30,612 nucleotides of DNA from Chloromonas sp. AAM2 (Eukaryota; Chlorophyta; Chlorophyceae; Chlamydomonadales; Chlamydomonadaceae), in assembly GCA_004335635.1 (NCBI GenBank), contig QAXH01002476.1, positions 1-30,612 of the forward strand. Reading direction: 5' to 3'. Position numbers and translations under genes: made by a program. Positions within the stretch are counted from its first letter, which is position 1, and each line of letters starts with the position of its first letter. Under the pieces are notes generated by a model. The model searched no databases. It saw nothing but the letters and a program-made list of their open reading frames with translations, and was not told the DNA's origin. Positions 22,414 to 30,612 of the stretch are shown here, one piece after another.

Positions 22414-23545
22414 CATTGACTAGCCGACTGCTTGGCATGCTTCTGTACCAACAAAAGGCGGGCTTTGCACAGTGGTTTTTCAAACCACAATTACTAGTCA
22501 TGCCCTTCTGCTTGTTGTTGTCTTGTACGATCAACTGTGCCCGTATATGCATGTTTGCATGCAAGCTGGCATTCCGTCAGTTTAATCAGTCCAGGGCGCA
22601 AATCAACACATGCAAACCTCGCTGGTGTACAGTGGACGTTCTCTCTGTTGTGCTTCTGATTGTTGTGCTTCTTCATGAGTGTTTTCCCACCGTGCAAGCT
22701 GGCAACCTCTCTGCCTACCAAGTGTTTTTAGTTTGTGTCTTGTGCTTTGGCTGAGTGGCCCAGCTCTGAGTTTGCATCGGCGGTTTTGACGTGTGGGCCA
22801 AGCAAGCAATGCACCAGTGCGCCCGTCATCCTGCCTGAACTTGCCCGCTGTTCTTATCGGAACCTGTTCTGAGCATGACAGGTGGGATGGCCACCAGCTG
22901 CAGGCTCTGCTGCTTTTCACTTATTACCCGTTGGTGCTGCCCAAGCCCTTCCTGGACTGCCTGCTGTGGTCAAACAGCAGGGTCTTGTGGCAGCGCCTTG
23001 TGGCACACCATCAGTCATGTGCTTCAGAAACGATCAATCGTCATGGCACGTTGGTAGTCACCCCAAAGGTGGCAGCCAGCAGACCACCACGTTATCAAAA
23101 CTCTTGCGACCATTTTTCAGTGTTCTCTGCCAGCGTGCTAATGTTGTATCCTTTACCTCTGGCTGGCTGGCTGCCTCAAGTAATCAGTTCAGATTGTTGA
23201 TTGTTAGCAACGATCAGTATGTACTGATGTTAGCCTCGCATTCCTGGGGTTAGTGCTGGATAAGATATCCCAGGCCCTGTCTAGAGTCATAGCATTATAA
23301 GGAGGGAGTGCACACCATGAAGCACGTCCAACACGGAGTGCACACCAATGCACGTCCCTCACCCGTTGTGCATCCCGTGTGCGATTGACGCACATACGAA
23401 TACACCCATGTTTGCCCGACACACACAGTCACTGTGTGGCCACGGTTCCTGTGAGACCCACGCACAGCAAGTTGCATCCCAAGGCTCACACTTGCTCCAC
23501 ACAAACGGGCACTTACAACACCGATTGCAGTGGTGCTCCCAGGAA

Positions 23546-23563
23546 CTGTCCCAGAACTGGCAA
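23546..23563 (-). repeat. Dispersed 19-bp motif, copy C (reverse)
   Basis: The plus strand reads ctgtcccagaactggcaa; on the minus strand this is ttgccagttctgggacag, one mismatch at the last shared base. The flanking catctttgtttt becomes the A-rich aaaacaaagatg tract on the 5' side in motif orientation, as in the other copies. Confidence 0.85.
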
Positions 23564-23801
23564 ACATCTTTGTTTTAGCCAACAAGGATCCTTGGCTAGC
23601 ATACAACGGGGCCTTGTAGGTGCCAACCAGTGATCAGCTAACAGCTCCAAAAAGGCCAAGGGCAGGGCAAACATTGGTGACGGCACCAAATCACGCTGAT
23701 CCAAGGTTACGACAACAGGTATGACCAGCTGCAGGTTCTGCTGCTTCACGACTGACCCATCGCTGTGCCAGTCGTGCACGCTGCTATAATTGGTCACAAT
23801 C

Positions 23802-23931
23802 GCGTATGCCGCAGCCCACGCGCGCCCGTGATGTGATATGACATGTGGTGGACGGGTGGGCGGGGGGGGGAGGGTGTTCAATGGTTGCAGGAACCCAGGA
23901 CACACGGGCGTGCGGGGTCTGCGGCATACGC
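23802..23931. repeat. Inverted repeat, 29-bp arms (26/29 matching), 72-bp spacer
   Basis: Left arm 23802-23830 begins gcgtatgccgcag; the right arm 23903-23931 has as reverse complement gcgtatgccgcagacc and so on. The arms differ at three positions (14, 17 and 21). The spacer contains a poly-G run. A transcript in either direction could fold into a long hairpin. I see no flanking target-site duplication. Confidence 0.88.
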
Positions 23932-24174
23932 TTACGGTTTTTCCTCGCTGTCGGCGAGGAAATCTGAGAGGCCCATCGCATCATAGCCCATGCTAAACGC
24001 ATGACTGCGTTCACGCATGGCACAGCGGTTGGCAAGCCCCAAAACCAGCCGGGTGTGCCATCCGGAGTTGTTAATGAAATTGCGAACGATGAGATGCAGG
24101 CACAGCTGGAAAGGCGAAGCGCCAGCCTTGGCCGCCACACCTAAAAGCCCTAACTGCCCAACGTAAGAGATCAA
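23932..24174 (-). other. Possible minus-strand exon or small gene of unknown function
   Basis: One frame is open for 80 codons and includes AGASPFQLCLHLIVRNFINN, SGWHTRLVLGLANRCAMRE and GLSDFLADSEEKP. The composition looks more protein-like than chance frames nearby. There is no ATG at its 5' end; a possible acceptor (gggcag at about 24152-24157) precedes it, and a donor-like gtaagcg overlaps its stop at about 23935. It is divergent from the SET gene, whose ATG lies 60 bp away. I do not recognise the family, and it could be chance. Confidence 0.25.
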
Positions 24175-24233
24175 AAGATTTGTGAACGAGAGAGGGTCGA
24201 CTGATTGCTGCCTCAGTGCTTCGCCCTATTAAG

Positions 24234-27200
24234 ATGCTTCCAAAGCCTCAAGTCGCACCGACCGGAACGCGGAGATGTACACAGGCTGTCACCCGCATGC
24301 CTGTTCATCGCGCCCATGGAACACTTCGACAACCAGAGATACAGCAGTCCCAATCTGTTCTGGAATGGGCATCTGGCAAGCCAGTCGCAGAATTGGCATG
24401 CAGCATCGTCAACATGGGCTTTGGGCGTGGGAGAGGTCTGGTAGCCAACATGGACGTGCCCCCAGGCAGAACGTTGCTTAGCGTACCATTCAACAGAGTT
24501 TATCGAAGCGAGGTGAGTCAGTTGTGCCGCCTCATCCGTTGGTGATGGAGAACAGGCGTGGAAAACCAGGCAGGCCTCCCAGACATGTGGTGTGATAATC
24601 ATGCTGCTGCCGTGCATGGTACCTGCATGCAGCCAGAAGACGAGCTTGAACTTCACTGGTCAGCAGAGATGGCAATGCGCCTTCTCCGTGACCGACATGT
24701 ATGTGCAACGGCAACAGCGCCAGCAGCAGGAGGAGCAGCAGAGGCACCCAAGCGAGTGTTAGCAGAAGTTATCGCAGCACCTGAACCAAGGCTGTCTGGA
24801 GTCAGCCAGCCTGACAACAAGTGGTGTCCGTGGCTGTCCAGCCTGCCATCTGAGGTTCGCACCCCTCTAAGGTTTGGCCCAGCAGCGCTGGCGGCTGTGA
24901 GGGATCCTCAAGCAGCAGCGGAGATCATGCAGATGCAGGAATGCGTGAGGGCATCTTTTGAGGTGGGTGCAGTCAGCTGTGCATCTGGTGGCCCTCAGTT
25001 AAGGAGAAGTGTGACATGTTAACGGACAGGGTTGGTGTGAGGCAACAAGGGCAATGGCTAGTTCTTCCAAGCTAAGTTTTACCATCACCAGCACTTGATT
25101 CACAGGGTCAACAATACGATGAACAATGAGATATGAACCGAAGACATATGTACCTGATGATGATGTAACAATAGGAGGCTGGCTTGTTGCTTGAAGTTGG
25201 CCACAGCAAGCAGGAAGTAGTTGGAAAAGTGGTCTGTTGGGTGCTGAAGCGCTGCGGTACTCAAAGGCCGCTCGAGGGCTTGCAAACCCACACCAAAACC
25301 CTAGGACCAGATTGGGCTTGGTCCTTGTCCGTTTACCTGCACTGTTGGTTCTTTTGATGATTGGGCGTCTATAGGTTGGGTCCAAGCAGGACACGCAGCG
25401 CTGTATGTACACGGCATGCCGCACTGCCTGGCTCAGGCGCATGTAATAGCAAACACATGGCACAACACAGACACATTTCACCACACTCGAATTTTCCCAG
25501 CTCTGGCAAGCATCTTTTTACTTTGCGCTTGCCTGTCAGGTTCTGGAGCCTGAGCTTCAAGCGCTGGGCTGCGAGTGGAGCGGCTTCCTGGGGTCGGTGC
25601 AGCTGCTGCACTCGCGCTGCTTCTACCATGAGGGGTGTCATCTGGCCGGTGAGCGGCATGTGTGCTGGGAGGTGGTGGGCGGTGGACAGTGCATGTGGCT
25701 GTACTAGAAGCCCTTGCATGCTCATGGGCAACTGGGTCAAAAAGAAACCTAATCACGGCACACTGTCAAGGGCGGCTGACCTGTTATGCGACACAGCCAG
25801 AGTGTGGGCTGCACCCGCACACCTCTGTTCATGTGATGCCGTGTCACGCGGCTGGATGTGCACAAGCGGATGTCTGGGAGTTGTGTCTGACCCCCTGGAG
25901 CTCGTATCACTGAGTTGCTCGGCGCCCACTACACCTGTTTAACTTGACATTTTCTTAGCACTGAGGACGAGCAAAGACCACTGCTTGCGCCTGTGCTACA
26001 GTGCCTGGCATTGACATGTGCAACCACTCGCCCACTCCCAGCGCTCGAGTGGAGGTGCAGCACAGCCCAGGGGCCGTCCAAGGCATGGCAGCCCTGGAAG
26101 AGGTGGCAGACCCAGCCACGTGGGGGGCAGACGTTTCTGAGCCCAGCCGTTTCTTGCTGGTGGCCGGGCCGGCAGGGATAGCTCGTGGCGAGGAGGTGAC
26201 GATCAGCTACGGCAGCTGGCCGGACATGGCCTTTTTTCTACTCTTCGGTTTCCTGCCAGAGGTTCGTCTGATTAATAAACCTATGTTCCTAGGGACAAGC
26301 GAGGGTTGCTAGTCATGCTAGTGAGTGAGTGAGTGAGTGAGTGAGTGAGTGAGTGAGTGAGTGAGTGAATGAGTGAGTGAGTGAGTGAGTGTCTTGGTTT
26401 TGCAGCAGCTGGAAAATCATGGACAGCCGCAGGAAGACGGCAGACTCGGTGTTTTGACAAGCCGAATTCCGAGTCTTGATGACGAAGCAAGATGCATCAC
26501 ATTGACAGCTTTGGCACCATGCCTGCTATTTTCTGATTGCAGCGCTCACAATCACGAGATGTGTTGCACAGCCTTCTACATGCCTGCTGCCAACTCAACC
26601 CTGACACTGCGGCGCGTTAGGGCAGGTGTGGACCTTCTGCACATGCTGCTTGTGCAGGACAATCCCCACAATGCTGTCGTGCTGTTTGCGGGGCTCGAGG
26701 AGGTGACAGAGGCACTAGTGGACTGCCTGCTGACCCAAGCGTATGCTGGGGAGCACCAGCAACAGAGCTGCAATGTGCACAACTCTGTCTCGTACGTGTT
26801 GCCAGGGCTGAACCTGTGCGCTGCTCTGCAACGGTTGAGTTGCAGCATCCACCCCACTCGAGCCACTGCTGGTGCACAGGAAGGTCAGGAACCCCGTCTG
26901 TTTGGAGAGTTTGCGCAACTGATTGTGAGCTGTGAGGGGTGGGACGGTCGCATGGACGCCGCGATGCGAATTGCTTGCGATGCGATCACAATCGCCTGCG
27001 ATCAAGCTCTCAATACAGCGCAACACACGGGACATGGCACACGGATAGCTAGCCCTACAGCTAAGGGCAGCCCGGCTGTAGTGCGCTTGCGCCAGGCAGC
27101 TCACAAGCTGGCAGTGCAGCAGAGGGAGGCAGAGAGCCAGGATGGAGTGGCAACAGGGATTTCGCCAGTGGACGGGGTACAGGCACAGCCGGCTCAGGCA

Positions 27201-27398
27201 TGGCGAGATGCGGTGCGGGGGGTTGTCATGCGCGGCTGTAAAACCAAGCTGGCGCTGTTGTCTGCACCCCATCAGCCTGGGGCTGCACAGGATCATAAGG
27301 GGGTTGCCGTGCCTGAGGCTGTGGATATAGACCTAGCTGTCCGTTTTACTGAACGCCAAGTGCACGTGCTCACGGCGGCCCTGGAAAAGCTTGGGTAG
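24234..27398 (+). CDS. SET-domain protein methyltransferase, Rubisco-LSMT/SETD family
   Basis: Five exons join in phase: 24234-24512, 24633-24962, 25540-25648, 26002-26261 and 26658-27398 (stop tag), giving about 572 residues. Residues ~50-93 hold the SET N-terminal strand ACSIVNMGFGRGRGLVA, with MDVPPGRTLLSVP. Residues ~150-200 contain WCPWLSSLPSEV, the usual region before the SET insert. Exon 4 carries GIDMCNHSP (242-250), the NH signature, and GEEVTISYG (302-310) with the catalytic-type Tyr 309. FFLLFGFLPE joins to DNPHNAVVLF across the last splice, matching the family's GF.PE-NPHD junction. The rest is a helical Rubis-subs-bind-like region with Ala/Gln-rich inserts. The family transfers methyl groups from SAM to lysines of plastid or cytosolic proteins. 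The basic N-terminus (GTRRCTQAVTRMPVHRAHG) could be a transit peptide. The last intron contains a GAGT microsatellite and a second in-frame acceptor at 26404-26405. Confidence 0.82.
25492..25511 (-). repeat. Dispersed 19-bp motif, copy F (reverse, divergent)
   Basis: In motif orientation it reads gcttgccagagctgggaaaa, matching ttgccag..ctggga with four to five differences after that. The A-rich tract (cgcaaagtaaaaagatg) precedes it as in other copies. It lies just before the acceptor of SET-gene exon 3. Confidence 0.55.
26321..26392. repeat. (GTGA)n tetranucleotide microsatellite, about 18 units
   Basis: An almost pure gtga run with one variant unit (gaat at about 26367-26370). It lies in the last intron of the SET gene, 60 bp after the donor. 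Confidence 0.97.
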
Positions 27399-27628
27399 GC
27401 TACGGACTCATCGAGCAAAACATACTCCAGTTTGTGTCTTTCTAGACCCTGCCTTTTCTGGCTGCTTGGTGCGGGTGGTATCCAACCCTGTGTTATGCAT
27501 AGCTTACCAGCACTGGCGCTTGGTAATGGACCTCAGGCCCATGTATCTCAGGCCATGCCGTGGTGAGGTACGAGCTATGAGTTCAAGTCGTGGAATTGCT
27601 TCTACAGGACCCGTGCAAAAAAAAGAAA

Positions 27629-27647
27629 TTTGCCAGTTCTGGGACAA
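27629..27647 (+). repeat. Dispersed 19-bp motif, copy D
   Basis: Exact consensus ttgccagttctgggacaat, preceded by a strong A-rich tract (gcaaaaaaaagaaa, 27615-27628). It lies 230 bp after the SET-gene stop. Confidence 0.85.
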
Positions 27648-28118
27648 TTTGATAGGTTTATATGGTGACTATTCGTGTGTCCTGATGTATTGACTGATGG
27701 AAATCTTGTGTGGTGAATACTCGCTACGCTTCTTGCTGATCGTACTGCATGTGCGTGTGTGTTCAAAGAGCCTGTGTGTTGGTCCACAACCAAATGCACT
27801 GGTCGTATTGGTGCACGGTGTGGTGCCACATCTGGGACAGGCTGTTGTGCGTGATCACGAAAGGAATCGTCTCATGGCGTGTGATCAGTAAGTCCGTTCC
27901 ATCCGTTGCACACGAAGGCCGACAATATTGGGACTACAGACCACTGTAGAAAGCGAGCCAGGGGCCAACTGCAACTTACATAGTGCACATAGCCACCGCA
28001 ATTTTGGTGGATGTAGGCTGGTGTGTGTGAGATGCTGAAGGTTCGGTGTTGATTCAATGTTGTATGAGACTAACAACAAATAATTTGCATTGATCGACGG
28101 CGAGGTGATGCCAGAATA

Positions 28119-28291
28119 CTACTTCTGTGCCATGCCAAGGTTCAGAGCGCTGTGGCAGCGGCAACCACCCGTCTTGACTGTGACCTCATCGCACTGCCCA
28201 GGCACAAAGCTGGCCTTGTCGTCTGCTAACTTAGCTGCAGCTTCCTTCTTGTTCCCGTACTTGCCCAAGATGACCATCTTGACCCTGTTGT
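28119..28291 (-). other. Unrecognised minus-strand ORF, possible exon
   Basis: A frame following a possible acceptor (ccccag, about 28307-28312) reads NRVKMVILGKYGNKKEAAAK and continues ADDKASFVPGQCDEV to a tag stop at 28119. A short LG.Y..K.EAA pattern faintly recalls the C-terminal half of an AP2 domain, but the spacing is off by one and no N-terminal half is visible. I treat it as unassigned; it could be a pseudogene remnant or chance. Confidence 0.2.
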
Positions 28292-28327
28292 GCTGCTTGT
28301 CTTGCACCTGGGGTTGAACGACTTGTA

Positions 28328-28332
28328 TGTAA
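28328..28332 (+). terminator. Candidate TGTAA poly(A) signal of the SET gene
   Basis: First plus-strand TGTAA after the stop at 27398, 0.93 kb downstream. Motif-only evidence. Confidence 0.22.
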
Positions 28333-28686
28333 CGCCATGATTGCCAGAGGCCGAAGAGAAGCCACAGCAGACGGTGCAGAGGAAGTTCATCCACCTGCAA
28401 CACTCGTCGAAAGCTGTGCAGAAGCTGGCTCAGGTCCTAAGGCGGAGTCGCACCAACGTACAAGAGCGGACAAGAGCACGACTCCAGACAATTCGAGGTG
28501 TCGACACTCGCACACAAAGGTCTCTTGTGGCGGGCAGGCACGCGCAGAACAATCGCAGGGTTAGCGTCACAGGTCCTAAGGCCAGGGCAAACAGAGAATA
28601 CCAATCAGGCGCCCACGACACACATCCTCTCTCAAAAACTCACCACTCACAACATGACGTACAAGTGACAGGTCTTAACCTCTTAA

Positions 28687-28700
28687 CCAGAACTGGCAAA
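28687..28700 (-). repeat. Dispersed 19-bp motif, copy E (reverse, truncated)
   Basis: The plus strand ccagaactggcaaa corresponds to tttgccagttctgg, identical to the first part of the consensus but lacking gacaat. On the plus strand it is followed by a long T-rich run (28701-28724), i.e. the A-rich tract in motif orientation. Confidence 0.75.
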
Positions 28701-29002
28701 CTTATTTTTTTCTTTTTTCTCTCAAAAGGAAAAGTCCCGCAACCATGGAGGCAGATACCGGTAGCATCCCGTCACCGCAAGCCCAAAGTTGCAGTTGCCT
28801 TACAGAATCCCAGAGAAATTATCTAGAGGTAGAGCCTAAGACTGCTGAAGATCTCCTACTGGATCTGCACCACATCATGACGTTGCTGCAACGCGAAAGT
28901 CCACCCTGAACTGATGTGGGAGAAGAACACATAATCAAGCAATAAGGCCAAGTCCATGGCCATCATCAGTCTCGGCAGTGTTCCTTTCAGTGAGAGGCGC
29001 GT

Positions 29003-29007
29003 TTACA
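29003..29007 (-). terminator. Candidate TGTAA poly(A) signal of RRP12
   Basis: ttaca on the plus strand lies ~30 nt after the RRP12 stop. Another lies near 28799-28803, which would give a more typical UTR length. Motif-only evidence. Confidence 0.25.
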
Positions 29008-29036
29008 TTCGTTCAGAAAGCAGAGATTGCGGACAA

Positions 29037-30402
29037 TCAGTCGTTGCGGGCTCGTTTCGCGTTGGCCCTCCCCCTGGCCTTGGCGCCCCGGGCCGCGCCC
29101 GCCTGCGCCGCGCCCAGCATCCCCCCTAGACTCTTGCTCGCCTCACGTTTCTTAGCAGGACGACGGTTGAGCATCTGCACAGTGATGCAAGTGATGCAGC
29201 AGTTCGCTGTTGACATCAAGGGTAACAAGAAAAATGTGACAGTTGGTCACGAGGTTCTTGGCGTTGATGCTAAGGGTACCAGGCTGCAGAGCCACCAGTG
29301 GTCTGTGTCAATGCTGTCACCAGCTGCGGTGACAATTGGTCCCCCCCCCATAAAATGACTTGACTACAGCCTGCATCATTGGACTGAACAGCCGGGTGCA
29401 ACAGGCAGACTCGCAAAGACAGGGGTAAGTGACAGCCTTGCCATGCATGCACGTCGAACACCGCCCACTCTTCACCTTCCGGTCGAACTGCCAGTACGCG
29501 TACGGCTCCACCTTCGATCGCCCCTTGACATCACCCCCCGAGGTGCTCTTGGCTTTGAACCTGGAAAGGCAACGACCGATGTTGTGAACACACAAGATGG
29601 ACGTAATTCAAACTAGAGCGTTGCAAACATTTATAAGCATTCTGATTTGCAATGTGACAGTCGGGGACAGACCAGACAGTCACGTGTGTGCCCGCTGCAA
29701 CTGAGTGAGCGGTTGGTGACCAACTCTAACCAACCGTTGGTCAGCCTTCAAACTTCATCGCGTTTATTTGCCCACCCACCTGTCGCCAGAATGTAGGGAC
29801 GGGCCCTTCTTGCTGCTTGCAATGGACCGCCCTCCCGCGCTTTTCCCTCCCATCGATTTGCCACCAACCGACTTCCCGCCTGCCGATCTGCCTCCGGCCG
29901 TTCTGCCACCAACTGAGCCTTCACGAGCCATGGCTCGCTGCACTGCGCTCGACCGGTTGGCCGCCTTGACTGCAGCATCCAATCCCGCAACCCCTTGCAA
30001 GTCTTCAAAATCCGAATCTTCCGAGTCAAAGTCGTCGTCGCCGCGGCGTTTGCGTTTGAGCGCTCTCGCCCGCGCCGCGGCCTCCTCGTCCTGAAGAGTA
30101 CGACAGCACGCACGTTGGCCAGGCCATGCTACGAATGTTGAGAGTCATCTCCACCAGCACCATGCATGCCAATCAGTCATCCAATCGTGCCGACACATCA
30201 ACCTTGGCGTGCACATCACAGATAGGCCAAACAGTTGAGTGTCGCACGCAGCACTGTCTGCATTCATTGGTCATACCAGTGCTGACCACACACGTGACTC
30301 ACATGGATGAGCATTTTGCCGTCCTGGTCGTGACGGTAGTCGTCGGTTGCATCCACGTCACCACGCCGCGCAGCACCTGCTCGGTCAAGGAGTGACAAAA
30401 AT
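29037..30402 (-). CDS. RRP12: RRP12-like ribosome biogenesis protein, C-terminal exons (5' part off the right edge)
   Basis: Exons in transcript order: 30402-30303, 30090-29780, 29560-29476 and 29174-29037 (stop tga); the phases agree and encode the last ~210 residues. The first exon has FLSLLDRAGAARR, the counterpart of the family's PLDLLD segment, then DVDATDDYRHDQDGKMLIH, like the D.DGRL.I stretch. Exon 2 begins DEEAAARARALKRKRRGDDD with an acidic DFDSEDSDFEDL. Exon 3 holds KGRSKVEPYAYWQFDRK, matching the family's GK.DPYAY.PL.R motif, and exon 4 follows with MLNRRPAKKREASKSLGGML and a basic tail ending KRARND, like the conserved LNRRKR end. RRP12 is a HEAT-repeat nucleolar/nuclear factor for export and maturation of pre-ribosomal subunits, particularly 40S. 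Exon 2 contains an unusual GG(K/R)S pentapeptide array. An alternative acceptor for the first exon is at 30377-30378. Nothing definable is seen in 30403-30612. Confidence 0.8.
29828..29924 (-). repeat. 15-bp coding repeat giving GG(K/R)S-X pentapeptides in RRP12
   Basis: The translation contains GGRTAGGRSAGGKSVGGKSM followed by GGKSAGGRS: six to seven units of five residues from a 15-bp repeat. It is in frame within exon 29780-30090. Gly-Gly-Lys/Arg-Ser arrays are flexible and basic; the Ser residues after a basic residue could be phosphorylated (inference). Confidence 0.85.
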
Positions 30403-30612
30403 CTACATGGTTCAAAAAAGAGGATCGCATCGGAGTGGGCAGGCACGACTGTTACTTGAAACAACAGAATAACAAAGTGTGCAGGCAAAGGCTGCGTGAT
30501 ACAGGGTGTTCCAGCTTCCCCCTGCACACTCATCCTCTCATCCTGGCGCTCCAATGCTCGGTGCCGGCTGCTTGGTGCCTGACATGTGTAAGCCTAGCCC
30601 ACAATGGAGTCA

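Larger units (their letters stand above)
21607..24233. other. Intergenic region with repeats and one weak minus-strand ORF
   Basis: I find no complete gene here. The first ~800 bp are probably the 3' UTR of the F-box/ankyrin gene (TGTAA at 22409-22413). A hydrophobic plus-strand frame at 22398-22754 has no coding hallmarks. A 57-bp-spaced duplication lies at 22276-22372. A similar ~26-bp phrase (accagctgcagg-tctgctgctt) occurs at 22893 and 23724. Dispersed-motif copy C, a 29-bp-arm inverted repeat, a poly-G run (23862-23870) and a minus-strand open frame (23932-24174) follow. Confidence 0.5.
27399..29036. other. Convergent intergenic region (SET / RRP12) with two motif copies
   Basis: Stops of the SET gene (27398) and RRP12 (29037) face each other. 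Contents: dispersed-motif copies D and E, a plus TGTAA at 28328-28332, a minus-strand open frame at 28119-28291, and an unrecognised overlapping plus-strand frame 28338-28826. The phrase ctcaggccatg is nearly repeated at 27532-27560. Nothing here is recognisable as a complete gene. Confidence 0.45.

Noticed and set aside
22398..22754. Hydrophobic 118-codon plus-strand ORF, membrane-protein-like
   Set aside because: Composition follows the local T-rich DNA; there is no motif, no splice context and it crosses the likely poly(A) region of the upstream gene.
26406..26657. Open frame between the GTGA repeat and the last SET exon as coding
   Set aside because: It would interrupt the family junction FLPE-NPH; kept only as a possible alternative splice form.
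27556..27605. tRNA-like T-loop (gagttcaagtcgtg)
   Set aside because: No matching acceptor stem, D-arm or anticodon arm could be drawn around it.
30377..30402. RRP12 exon starting at 30376 after gagcag
   Set aside because: In phase but it loses the LLD segment; the upstream acceptor (ctttttt-rich tract then tag at 30403-30405) keeps it and is preferred.

Overview
The window looks like nuclear DNA of a green alga, probably a chlorophyte of the Chlamydomonadales type. The genes are broken into many short exons by GT-AG introns (one GC-AG), coding exons are GC-rich with Ala/Gln/Gly/Ser-rich spacers, introns are full of CAG/TGC words and short tandem repeats, and TGTAA (the chlorophycean poly(A) signal) lies downstream of most stop codons. 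There is no operon structure, no ribosome binding site and no CRISPR. All gene models below were spliced by eye from donor/acceptor sites and reading phase; no transcript or database was available.

Layout, left to right. (1) 324-2317 (+): 3' part of a methyltransferase-like gene; the partial intron at its left edge holds a 43-bp minisatellite. (2) 3693-6596 (+): three-exon F-box-like/LRR-like protein. Its first intron carries a decayed fragment of a protein-primed family B DNA polymerase (Polinton/virophage/plasmid type) and one copy of a dispersed 19-bp motif. (3) 8397-17976 (-): 18-exon, about 795-residue MRS2/CorA-type magnesium channel with a GMN motif, two membrane helices, a long N-terminal presequence-like extension and an unusual C-terminal extension containing a canonical EF-hand. 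(4) 18364-21606 (+): F-box plus ankyrin-repeat protein of about 950 residues, transcribed divergently from the channel gene. (5) 24234-27398 (+): five-exon SET-domain protein of the Rubisco-LSMT/SETD family. (6) 29037-30402 (-), running off the right edge: C-terminal exons of RRP12, a ribosome-biogenesis factor. The stretches 2318-3692, 6597-8396, 21607-24233 and 27399-29036 hold no convincing complete gene.

The genes do not form one pathway; they read as ordinary housekeeping and regulatory neighbours. The least expected items are the polymerase fossil, a conserved A-rich + TTGCCAGTTCTGGGACAAT motif in six places and both orientations, the EF-hand-bearing MRS2-like channel, and two strong inverted repeats at 11872-11906 and 23802-23931.
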